Shown here: positions 19,799 to 28,561 of the stretch, one piece after another
Numbering within the stretch: position 1 is the stretch's first letter
Layout of the letters: each line of letters opens with the position of its first letter
DNA from: Kaistia granuli DSM 23481
Lineage (GTDB): Bacteria > Pseudomonadota > Alphaproteobacteria > Rhizobiales > Kaistiaceae
DNA: 64,000 nt
Direction of reading: 5' to 3'
Assembly (NCBI RefSeq): GCF_000380505.1
Contig: NZ_AQYH01000019.1
Span: 62,001 to 126,000, forward strand
Notes under the pieces: generated by a model
Databases searched by the model: none
Told to the model about the DNA's origin: nothing
What the model saw: only the letters and a program-made list of their open reading frames with translations
Made by a program: the position numbers and the translations under genes

Positions 19799-20917
19799 TC
19801 AGAGCTGCTTGTAGTCGAGCTTGCCGTCGGCATCCTTGACCCAGGAATAGACGACATAGTCGGCGGTGGTGCGGTCGCCCTTGGCGTCATAGGAGAGCGG
19901 GCCGAGAACGGTCTTCCACGGGCCGCCCGACTTGACCATTTCCGCGACCTTCTGCGGATCGGTCGAGCCGGCCTTTTCCATCGCCTGGGCGATGACCTGG
20001 ACGCTGGCATAGGAGTAGAGCGTGTAGGCTTCCGGCTCGAAGCCCGAAGCGCGGAAGCGTTCCACGACTTCCTTGGCGTCGGGGTTCAGGCGCGGATCGG
20101 GGCCGAAGGTCATCAGCGTGCCGTCGGCGGCCGGGCCGGCGATGGCCGCGAACTCGCGGTCGGTGATGCCGTCGCCGGAGAACAGCACGGCCTTCAGGCC
20201 CTGCTCGGCTGCCTGGCGGACGATGAGACCGGCTTCCTGGTGCAGGCCGCCGTAATAGATGACTTCGACGCCAGCCGACTTCATCTTGGAGATCAAGGCG
20301 GAGAAGTCCTTGTCGCCGACGTTGATGCCTTCATAGACGACTTCGGTGACGCCACCGGCATTGGCGGCCTTCTTGGTCTCGTCGGCAAGGCCCTGACCAT
20401 AGGGGGTCTTGTCGTGGATGATGGCGATCTTCTTGTCCTTCAGGTGGTCGACAATGTACTGGCCGGCCACGGCACCCTGCTGGTCGTCCCGACCGCAGGT
20501 GCGGAAGGTGTTCCAGAGATCACGCTCGGTGAATTTCGGGTTGGTCGAAGCCGGCGAGATCTGGAAGATGCCGTTTTCGGCATAGACTTCCGAGGCCGGG
20601 ATCGAGACGCCGGAGTTGAAGTGGCCGACCACAAAGGTCACGCCGTCGCCGACGAACTTGTTGGCGACCGAGACGCCCTGCTTCGGATCGGAGACGTCGT
20701 CGCCGAGGGTGAGGACGAACTTGTTGCCGTTGACGCCACCGGCGGCATTGATGTCGGCGATCGCCTGTTCCGTGCCCTTCTGGATCTGGGCGCCGAAGGC
20801 GGCGTTCGGGCCGGTCAGCGGGCCGGCGGCGGCGATCTTGATGTCGTCCGCATGGGCCATGCCGGCCAGAGTCAGGCCCGCGGCGAGCGCAAGGCCAGAG
20901 ATGATTGACTTCTTCAT
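19799..20917 (-). CDS. livK: Branched-chain amino acid ABC transporter substrate-binding protein
   Basis: The 372-residue LivJ/LivK-type protein has signal peptide MKKSIISGLALAAGLTLAGMAHA. The mature protein starts DDIKIAAAGPLTGPNAAFGAQIQKGTEQAIADINAAGG, followed by DDVSDPKQGVSVANKFVGDGVTFVVGHFNSG, which contains typical Leu/Ile/Val ligand residues. It captures leucine, isoleucine, valine or related amino acids in the periplasm for LivHMGF. A GGGAGA site precedes the ATG. The 164-base upstream space up to the DUF6867 gene suggests an added promoter, giving the usual surplus of binding protein. Confidence 0.93.
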   Translation of the reverse strand: MKKSIISGLALAAGLTLAGMAHADDIKIAAAGPLTGPNAAFGAQIQKGTEQAIADINAAGGVNGNKFVLTLGDDVSDPKQGVSVANKFVGDGVTFVVGHFNSGVSIPASEVYAENGIFQISPASTNPKFTERDLWNTFRTCGRDDQQGAVAGQYIVDHLKDKKIAIIHDKTPYGQGLADETKKAANAGGVTEVVYEGINVGDKDFSALISKMKSAGVEVIYYGGLHQEAGLIVRQAAEQGLKAVLFSGDGITDREFAAIAGPAADGTLMTFGPDPRLNPDAKEVVERFRASGFEPEAYTLYSYASVQVIAQAMEKAGSTDPQKVAEMVKSGGPWKTVLGPLSYDAKGDRTTADYVVYSWVKDADGKLDYKQL

Positions 20918-21081
20918 TCGGTAGTCTCCCGTTCGTACTGGAAGGTGGGCCTTTGGCCCTTTATGCGGATGGAAGCCCCATTCTGATCGCTTATCTTGCC
21001 GATTTCATAGGGGATGTCATCCGGATTCTTGATTCGAGCTTGATCCAATCTTTCAGGATGGCTGAAGGCTGCATGGTCATG

Positions 21082-21426
21082 TCATATCGCGCGCCATGCG
21101 AACGGGCCTGACTTTACGTAAAGCCAATAATATTGCGAAACCATCTGGTTGGTGCGGGTGTAGCGGAAGCCGATCGAGCCGACGATCCACACGAACAGCG
21201 CGTCGACGATCCAGTAGTGCAGCGACAGCAGCGTCGCCTCGAACAGCGCGAAATGGATGAAGCGCACGCCGAAGGACAGCACAAGCAGGTAGAAGACGAG
21301 CATGTAGTACGGGCGCCAGGTCAGCGCGCAGGCGCGTCCCGTCATCCAGGCGCCCGCGCCGCCCATGATCACGGTCACGAGCAGGAAGGTGCCGAACGAG
21401 GCTTCTTCGTAGAGAATGCCGGACAT
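21082..21426 (-). CDS. DUF6867 family small integral membrane protein
   Basis: The 114-residue protein has about three hydrophobic helices (FGTFLLVTVIMGGAGAWMTG, PYYMLVFYLLVLSFGVRFIH, LLSLHYWIVDALFVWIVGSI). It ends with NQMVSQYYWLYVKSGPFAWRAI. The family is known chiefly as a companion of liv genes in Hyphomicrobiales. Its function is not established. It lies 37 bases after livF in the same direction, so a role in amino-acid uptake is a reasonable inference. Confidence 0.8.
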   Translation of the reverse strand: MSGILYEEASFGTFLLVTVIMGGAGAWMTGRACALTWRPYYMLVFYLLVLSFGVRFIHFALFEATLLSLHYWIVDALFVWIVGSIGFRYTRTNQMVSQYYWLYVKSGPFAWRAI

Positions 21427-21463
21427 CAGTCATGCCTCGCTTTCGGGCTTGAAACGGCGATGG

Positions 21464-22197
<734 letters not shown>

Positions 22198-22201
<4 letters not shown>

Positions 22202-23097
22202 GACGCCGCCCCTTCGATGATCTGGTCCAGCTTTTCCTCGACGATCTCGACTTCCTCGTCATCGACGCCGAGATAGGCGGCGATCACGCGCGGATCGTTG
22301 CGCACCTCCGACGGCGTGCCGTCGGCGATCTTGGTGCCGTATTCGAGGACGATGACATGGTCGGAGATTTCCATCACCACCGACATGTCGTGCTCGATCA
22401 GCAGGATCGACGTCTTCTCGGTCTCGCGAATGCCGAGCAGCAGGGCGTTCAATTCAGCGGATTCGCGCGGATTGAGGCCCGCGGCCGGCTCGTCGAGACA
22501 GAGCAGTTCCGGCTCTGTGCACATGGCGCGTGCGATCTCCAGCCGGCGCTGCGCGCCATAGGGAAGATCGCCGGCCGGGTCGTCGGCGCGAGCCGTCAGC
22601 CCAGTCTTGTCGAGCCAGTACTTGGCTCGCTCGACCGCCTTCTTCTCGGCGTTGCGGTAGGCCGGCAGGCCGAGCACGCCGAGGATGGTCATGCCGGAGG
22701 CCAGCATCAGCGTATTGTGCTGCGCCACCAGCAGGTTCTCGAGCAGCGTCATGCCCGAGAACAGGCGGATGTTCTGGAACGTCCGCGCCACCTTGGCTTT
22801 GGCCGAGATGCGGAAATCGGGCATCCGCTCGAGCAGGAAGGTCGCACCGCTGGCGTGCTCCAGCCGGAGCATGCCCTGCGTCGGCTTGTAAAAGCCGGTG
22901 ATGCAGTTGAACACCGTCGTCTTGCCGGCGCCGTTGGGTCCGATCAGCGCGGTGATGTCGCCGCGGCCGACGCTGAAGGAGAGGTCGTTGACCGCCACCA
23001 GCCCGCCGAAGCGCATGAAGACATGCTCGACGGCGAGCACGGGGCTGTTTTCCCACGGATGCGCGGGGGCGGTTTCGTTCGAAGGGAGGTCAACCAT
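22198..23097 (-). CDS. livG: Branched-chain amino acid ABC transporter ATP-binding protein LivG
   Basis: The 299-residue ABC ATPase has Walker A GPNGAGKTT, Walker B LLCLDEPAAGL and the long LivG insertion between Walker A and the signature. The sequence around the expected C-loop reads LPYGAQRRLEIARAM, which is the degenerate LivG form rather than LSGGQ. This is usual in the family. The ATG shares one base with the livM stop (TGATG). Extra N-terminal residues (MVDLPSNETAPAHPWENSP) precede the conserved domain. Confidence 0.95.
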
Positions 23098-24482
23098 CAG
23101 CCATGACCCTCCTTCACGAGCGAGCCGGAGATCACCTTCTTCTCCGACAGGAAGATCGTCGGGTCGCGCGACGACACGAAGCCGCGCGGCTTCCAGATCA
23201 TCACCGCCACCATGGCCAGGCCGAAGATCAGCATGCGGAACTGGCTGGGATCGAAATTGTCGCCAAAGATGGTCTTGAGGAAGTCGAGCTCGCGCAGCAG
23301 TTCGGTGCCGCCGATCATGGCGACGGCGGCCAGCGCCACGCCGACCATCGAACCCATGCCGCCGAGCACGACGATTGCCACGATGATCGCCGATTCCATG
23401 AAGGTGAAGGATTCGGGGCTGACGAAGCCCTGGCGCGCGGCGAAAAACGATCCGGCGAAGCCGGCGAACATGGCGCCCAGCGCGAAGGCGGTCAGCTTGG
23501 TGTTGGTGGTGTTGATCCCGAGCGAGCGGCAGGCGATCTCGTCCTCGCGCAGTGCCTCCCAGGCCCGCCCGACCGGCAGCTTGCGCAGACGGATCGTCAC
23601 GAACGCCGTCAGCAGCGCGAGCAGCAGGATCAGGTAGTAGAGGAAGATCTTGTAGTAGGCCGACGAGATCGGCAGATCGAACATCTTGGCGAAGCCGTCC
23701 GGCGAGGCGTCGAACTTGATGCCGAACAGCGTCACCTTCGGAATCGAGCTGATGCCGGTGGAGCCGTTTGTGAAGTCGCGCCAGTTGATCAGGACCAGCC
23801 GGATGATCTCGCCGAAGGCGAGCGTGACGATGGCGAGATAGTCACCCCGGAGGCGCAGCACCGGGAAGCCCAGCATGATGCCCCAGAGCGCCGCGAAGAT
23901 GCCGGCCATCGGCAGCAGGATCCAGAACGACAGGCCGAAATGGCTCGACAGCAGCGCGTAGGAATAGGCGCCGACGGCGTAGAAGGCGACGTAGCCGAGA
24001 TCGAGCAGGCCGGCGAGGCCGACGACGATGTTCAGGCCCCAGCCGAGCATGACGTAGATCAGGATCTGGATGCCGAAATTGTCGACCCATTTCAGCGAGC
24101 CCTGGAAGCCGAGCGCGCTCACGATCAGGACGGGATAGAGGAACAGGAAGACGACCGAGGCCGGTGCGAACCAACGCGAGACGGCCTGTCGAAGCGTCGA
24201 GGGCCCGGTGTCCGGTATGGTCGACTGGTGCTGCTTGCGCGCCGCCATGGCGGGCCAGACCAGCGTCAGCAGCAGGAAGCGGCCGACCACGATGGTCCCG
24301 ACGATGGCCGCGACGAGCCCCCACCGTTGCTGGATCGCCAGCTCGTTGCGGATGTTCTGCTCGGTCCGGAGACCGACCAGAGGTCCGAACAGGGCGAGGG
24401 CGACCAGGCCGCTCAAAAGGGCATCCTTCACGGCCGCGGCGATGTCGGGGCCGTGTTTATTCGCAGTTCCTTCCGCTGCCAT
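23097..24482 (-). CDS. livM: Branched-chain amino acid ABC transporter permease LivM
   Basis: The 461-residue polytopic permease has the characteristic EAA-like cytoplasmic loop near EALREDEIACRSLGINTTNTKL. Its N-terminal part carries extra membrane helices (AVKDALLSGLVALALFGPLVG and LVAAIVGTIVVGRFLLLTLVWP) matching the LivM N-terminal extension seen in some proteobacteria. It forms the membrane channel with LivH. It begins 3 bases after the livH stop. Confidence 0.95.
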   Translation of the reverse strand: MAAEGTANKHGPDIAAAVKDALLSGLVALALFGPLVGLRTEQNIRNELAIQQRWGLVAAIVGTIVVGRFLLLTLVWPAMAARKQHQSTIPDTGPSTLRQAVSRWFAPASVVFLFLYPVLIVSALGFQGSLKWVDNFGIQILIYVMLGWGLNIVVGLAGLLDLGYVAFYAVGAYSYALLSSHFGLSFWILLPMAGIFAALWGIMLGFPVLRLRGDYLAIVTLAFGEIIRLVLINWRDFTNGSTGISSIPKVTLFGIKFDASPDGFAKMFDLPISSAYYKIFLYYLILLLALLTAFVTIRLRKLPVGRAWEALREDEIACRSLGINTTNTKLTAFALGAMFAGFAGSFFAARQGFVSPESFTFMESAIIVAIVVLGGMGSMVGVALAAVAMIGGTELLRELDFLKTIFGDNFDPSQFRMLIFGLAMVAVMIWKPRGFVSSRDPTIFLSEKKVISGSLVKEGHG

Positions 24483-24485
24483 GGT

Positions 24486-25403
24486 TCACACCTTCTCGAC
24501 TTCAGGTCGCCCGAGGAGGCCCTGCGGCATGAAGATGAGCACGATGGCGAGGATCGAGAAGGCGGCCACGTCCTTGTAGTCGATCGAGAAATAGCCCGAC
24601 CAGAACGTCTCGATCAGGCCGATCAGCAGGCCGCCGATCACCGCGCCCGGCAGCGAGCCGATGCCGCCGAGAACCGCGGCCGTGAAGGCCTTCACGCCCG
24701 GAACGAAGCCGTCGGAGAAGTTCACCACGCCATAGTAGGAGAGGTAGAGCGTGCCGGCGACCGCGGCGAGCGCTGCGCCCATGACGAAGGTCAGCGAGAT
24801 GGTGCGGTCGACATTCACGCCGAGCAGCGCCGCCATCTTGCGATCCTGCTCGCAGGCGCGCTGGGCGCGACCGAGCGAGGTCTTCTGGACGATGTACCAG
24901 AACGCCGCCAGCAGCACCGCCGTGACGACCCAGATCATGATCTGCTTGTAGGAGAGCGTGACGGCGAAATTGTTGGAATCCATCACGGTGACGCCACCGC
25001 TGAACATCGGCGGGATCGGCTTGTTGCGCGGACCCTGGGCGACCTGGACGAAGTTCGACAGCACGATCGACATGCCGATCGCCGAGATCAGCGGCGCCAG
25101 GCGGAACGAGCCGCGCAGTGGCCGGTAGGCGATCCGCTCTATGGCCCAGCTCAACAAGCTCGTCAGCACCATGGCGATCACCATCACGATGATGAGAGCC
25201 AGTATCATCGACGTCATGCCGAATACTGTTGTCAGAACGAGAAGGAATATGAGTGCGATGAAAGCGGATGTCATGAAGACATCCCCGTGAGAGAAGTTGA
25301 CCATGCCGATGATGCCGAACACCATCGTGTATCCGATAGCAATCAGACCATAAATTGACCCAAGCGTGATCCCATTGATCAGCTGCTGTAGGAATACTTC
25401 CAT
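24486..25403 (-). CDS. livH: Branched-chain amino acid ABC transporter permease LivH
   Basis: The 305-residue permease starts MEVFLQQLINGITLGSIYGLIAIGYTMVFGIIGMVNFSHGD, the conserved LivH opening, and has the loop RACEQDRKMAALLGVNVDR with the Glu that contacts the ATPases. The ATG at 25403 is selected on this match; the open frame upstream to 25691 is not transporter-like. It is the first gene of the liv operon, with a 274-base AT-richer region before it. Confidence 0.95.
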   Translation of the reverse strand: MEVFLQQLINGITLGSIYGLIAIGYTMVFGIIGMVNFSHGDVFMTSAFIALIFLLVLTTVFGMTSMILALIIVMVIAMVLTSLLSWAIERIAYRPLRGSFRLAPLISAIGMSIVLSNFVQVAQGPRNKPIPPMFSGGVTVMDSNNFAVTLSYKQIMIWVVTAVLLAAFWYIVQKTSLGRAQRACEQDRKMAALLGVNVDRTISLTFVMGAALAAVAGTLYLSYYGVVNFSDGFVPGVKAFTAAVLGGIGSLPGAVIGGLLIGLIETFWSGYFSIDYKDVAAFSILAIVLIFMPQGLLGRPEVEKV

Positions 25404-25677
25404 CTTATAGATCCCCGCGTGAAGCTCGTTTTTGTTGCTTCTTGGAAGCTCTGTTCCCTGGCTGAGCCTCTCACCGATCCTTTCGCTTGGCAACTGGAAA
25501 CGAACAAAACAAAAGTCGTACGAACAACACGGGCTTCCGCAGAGGAATTTGATAAGTTTGCCTGATAAATGTGCCGGCCGATTTTTAGCCGCGGGATCGC
25601 GTGGTGGCTTGTCGTCGCCGGTTCGACCCGATACGACCACACGAGACGGCGCGGGCATGTGTGGGATAAGAAGAAGC
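25404..25677. promoter_or_regulatory. Divergent regulatory region between livH and the flavin reductase gene
   Basis: No gene is seen. The stretch about 25,490-25,580 is much AT-richer than the surrounding sequence. It has two direct copies of TGATAA at 25550-25555 and 25563-25568 (13 bases apart), plus an 8-base palindrome TCGTACGA at 25516-25523. These are candidate promoter and operator sites for the minus-strand liv operon. No confident -35/-10 pair can be picked. Confidence 0.4.
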
Positions 25678-26175
25678 ATGGATACGCTCACGGATCTGGT
25701 CGATCCGGCTATGTACCGCGAAGCGATGAGCCGCCTCGTCGCGCCGGTTCACGTGGTCACGACGTCCGGCGAGGGCGGCTCGTGCGGCCTGACCGCCTCG
25801 GCGGTCACCTCCGTCTCCGACAGCCCGCCGATCGTGCTGGTCTGCGTCAATCGCAAGAGCCTGACCAACGCGGCGTTCAAGCGGAACGGCAGCTTCTGCA
25901 TCAACACCCTGGAAGGCAACCAGCAGGATCTGGCCGAGGCGTTCGCCGGCCGGACCGGGCTCACCATGCCGCAGCGCTTCGCGCTCGGATCCTGGGTGAC
26001 GCTGGCGACCGGCGCGCCGGTGCTGGAATCGGCGCGCGCGAGCTTTGACTGCCGCCTGACCGAGGTGATCGAGCAGGGCTCGCATTCGGTGCTGTTTGGC
26101 CTCGTCGAGGCCGTCCGGGTCGGCTCGCACGACCAGGCGCTGGTCTATCTCGACCGCAGCTATCGCCGGGTCTGA
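25678..26175 (+). CDS. Flavin reductase-like domain protein
   Basis: The 165-residue protein of the HpaC/flavin reductase type has the opening MYREAMSRLVAPVHVVTTSGEGGSCGLTASAVTSVSDSPPIVLVCVNRKS, whose GLTASAVTSVS segment binds FMN. FCINTLEGNQQDLAEAFAG and YLDRSYRRV close the domain. Members are the NAD(P)H:flavin reductase partners of two-component monooxygenases. No monooxygenase gene lies beside it, so its partner is unknown. The ATG at 25678 follows GGATAAG; an ATG seven codons upstream (MCGIRRS) is possible. Confidence 0.87.
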   Translation: MDTLTDLVDPAMYREAMSRLVAPVHVVTTSGEGGSCGLTASAVTSVSDSPPIVLVCVNRKSLTNAAFKRNGSFCINTLEGNQQDLAEAFAGRTGLTMPQRFALGSWVTLATGAPVLESARASFDCRLTEVIEQGSHSVLFGLVEAVRVGSHDQALVYLDRSYRRV

Positions 26176-26200
26176 GCCAGGCTACCCGCCGAGAGTTTCG

Positions 26201-27505
26201 TCAGGGGACCGGCGCGCTCGCCGGCGCCGGCGGCAGGGCCGCCACGGGTGCCGCCGGGGCGGCGGGCTTGCTGTCTTCGGCGCGCGGATCCATGGCGATC
26301 GTCTCCGGCGTGGCGTTCTTCAGCGGCGGTACCGACTGGAACGCGTCGCGCGGCACGTCGCGGGGCGCCGGTCGGCGGGACATGCGGTAGGCCGTATAGG
26401 CGATCAACACGACGTGGACGACGGAGAAGAAGGTGAAAAGGCCGCCGGGACCGAGATGCTCCATGGCCAGCGCGCCGATGATCGGCCCGATCATGGTGCC
26501 GAAACCCGACATCAGCAGCAGGCCGCTCGCCACCTTCACGAAGTCGTCCGGCGCCGCGTAGTCGTTGGCGTGGGCGACGGTGAGGCCGTACATCGGATAG
26601 ATCATGCCGCCGAACAGGGCGATCATGCCGATGATGACCACCGGCTGGGTCGGGTTGACGAAGGCGATGGCCAGGCTCATCACGATCGCGGCGACGGCGA
26701 CGCCGATCAGCACGAAGCGGCGATCGACCTTGTCGGAGAGCTTGCCGAGCGGCACCTGGGTGATGGCGCCGCCGAGCACGGCCGCGCTCATGAAGAAGGC
26801 GATGATGGCGGTCGGCAGGCCGATCTTCTGACCGTAGACGGCGCCGAGCGTGCCGAAGGCGCCGTTGACGAGGCCGATCAGGAAACAGCCGACGGCCGAA
26901 ACGGGCGAATTTCGGAACAGGCTGCGCAGGTCGAGCTTGGTGGTCTTTAGCGGCCGCGGCGTCTGCGCGGTCGAGAGCGCCGAGGGCAGGATCGCCAGGC
27001 TGTAGAAGATGGCGCCGAGCACGAAGAAGAAGAAGCCTTCGGCTGGGGCGGTGGCGAGCAGCAGCTGGCCCGCCGTCGAGGCGGCGAAATTCACCATCTG
27101 GTAGACGGAGAAGATGGTGCCGCGGTTCTCGCGGGTGGCGCGCTCGTTCAGCCAGCTCTCGACGATCATCTGGGCGCCGGCGAAGCAGAAGCCGGAGAAG
27201 GCGCGCAGCCCGATCCAGGCCCAGGGCGAGATCCACAAGAGGTTGATCAGGATGACGACGCCGGCGATCGACGCCATGACGCCATAGGCGCGGACATGGC
27301 CGACGCGGCGCACGATCCGCGGCACGATCAAACAGCCGAGCACGAAACCGACGGCCCAGCCCGTGCCGATCAGGCCCAGTTCCGTGGTCGAAAACCCCTC
27401 AATCGCGCCCCGGATCGGGAGGAGCAGGCCGTGGATGCCGCCTGCGATGAGGAGGAGGGCCGACCCCATGAGGAGCGCGGCGACGGGAATGAGCTGGGAT
27501 GCCAT
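26201..27505 (-). CDS. MFS transporter, YcaD-like
   Basis: The 434-residue protein has twelve predicted helices of the major facilitator superfamily. The region PRIVRRVGHVRAYGVMASIAG supplies the loop 2-3 motif, and the helix 5 region (FCFAGAQMIVESWLNERATRENRGTIFSVYQMVNF) resembles the YcaD group of unknown substrate. The C-terminal tail is Pro/Ala-rich (PAAPAAPVAALPPAPASAPVP) and presumably disordered. It is convergent with the flavin reductase gene. Nothing in the sequence identifies what it carries. Confidence 0.9.
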   Translation of the reverse strand: MASQLIPVAALLMGSALLLIAGGIHGLLLPIRGAIEGFSTTELGLIGTGWAVGFVLGCLIVPRIVRRVGHVRAYGVMASIAGVVILINLLWISPWAWIGLRAFSGFCFAGAQMIVESWLNERATRENRGTIFSVYQMVNFAASTAGQLLLATAPAEGFFFFVLGAIFYSLAILPSALSTAQTPRPLKTTKLDLRSLFRNSPVSAVGCFLIGLVNGAFGTLGAVYGQKIGLPTAIIAFFMSAAVLGGAITQVPLGKLSDKVDRRFVLIGVAVAAIVMSLAIAFVNPTQPVVIIGMIALFGGMIYPMYGLTVAHANDYAAPDDFVKVASGLLLMSGFGTMIGPIIGALAMEHLGPGGLFTFFSVVHVVLIAYTAYRMSRRPAPRDVPRDAFQSVPPLKNATPETIAMDPRAEDSKPAAPAAPVAALPPAPASAPVP

Positions 27506-27650
27506 GTGGACCGGGGGGCGCCGAATGCGTCCAAATTTGAATCGATTACGGTGGTTCGACCTTGTCAGCCGCCCACATGTCCAAATGATGGCACTTTAAG
27601 GTGAATATCAAGTTTACAGCATGAAAAACCGAAGGAATTTCAGGTCTTCA

Positions 27651-28478
27651 TCAGGTGCTCGCGTCAAGAGCCGCCTTCAACGACAGAAGATCACGCCACA
27701 CCAGCCGTTTTTGTAGCGGCTGTAACAGAAGGTGCGACGGGTGCAGCGTCGCCATGGCCCGGATCTCCCGGCCGCCGATGACGTAGGGGCGCCATTGGCC
27801 GCGCAGTCGCAAGATGCCTTCGGACGTCTGCAGAAGCTCCTTCGCCGCCGTCGCGCCGAGGCAGATCAGGAAGTCGGGATCGACCAGTTCGATCTGCCGC
27901 TCGAGGAAGGGCCGGCACACGGCCGCCTCCTGCGGCGTGAGGGCCCGGTTGCCCGGCGGACGCCACGGCACGATCGGGGTTACGTAGACGTCGCTGCGCA
28001 GAAGACCGATCGCCTTCAGCATGCGGTCGAGCATCGTGCCGGACGGGCCGGCGAACACTTCGCCCTGCAGATCCTCGTCGCGTCCCGGCGGATCGCCGAC
28101 CAGCATGACGCGCGCCTTCGGATTGCCTTCGGCTAGCACCAGCGATTTCGCCGTCGTCTTCAGGGCGCAGCCCTCGAAGCGACCGAGGATGTCCCGGAGT
28201 TCGTCGAGCGTGGCTGCGCTCGCCGCCGCCTCCCGCGCCGCCTGCGCGTCCGCTTCCGGCGAGGCGGCGGTGGCGATCATCGGCTGCGGCCGGGGCGCCG
28301 GTTCGGCGATCGGCGGCAGGCCGCGCTCGACCGGCGGCGGCGGTTCCTCGGCGGGCCGCGGCACCAGCCGGTTGACAGCCTCCTCCTCGATCGCCACGTC
28401 GACATCATTGGCGACGTACCAATCCAGCAGCGCCGCCAGCGCTTCGGGGGAGGGAGGATGAAACTCTCGAGCCATCAT
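27651..28478 (-). CDS. Uracil-DNA glycosylase, family 4-like
   Basis: The 275-residue protein removes uracil from DNA. The catalytic domain (from about residue 90) has VMLVGDPPGRDEDLQGEVFAG (motif 1, normally GEAPG or GEGPG) and the C-terminal HPSHLLLQP (motif 2). The N-terminal 90 residues are a Pro/Ala-rich linker. The family 4 [4Fe-4S] ligands are only partly present: C104, C188 and C206, with Phe101 in place of the expected first Cys. The double ATG at 28478 is the start. The divergent neighbour is a PQQ-type dehydrogenase gene with no evident link. Confidence 0.88.
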   Translation of the reverse strand: MMAREFHPPSPEALAALLDWYVANDVDVAIEEEAVNRLVPRPAEEPPPPVERGLPPIAEPAPRPQPMIATAASPEADAQAAREAAASAATLDELRDILGRFEGCALKTTAKSLVLAEGNPKARVMLVGDPPGRDEDLQGEVFAGPSGTMLDRMLKAIGLLRSDVYVTPIVPWRPPGNRALTPQEAAVCRPFLERQIELVDPDFLICLGATAAKELLQTSEGILRLRGQWRPYVIGGREIRAMATLHPSHLLLQPLQKRLVWRDLLSLKAALDAST

Positions 28479-28561
28479 ATCGTTCTTGAGTAGGCGCAAC
28501 CGGCGTCCGTGTCGACCCTGTCGCTCGCCGGCATGATGACAAAGTTCTGGGAGAAACCGCA

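Noticed and set aside
23103-25358. A 751-codon plus-strand open frame across livM and livH
   Set aside because: Translation is dominated by His, Asp, Gln and Arg, which is typical of the reverse complement of membrane-protein genes. The liv permeases are clear on the minus strand.
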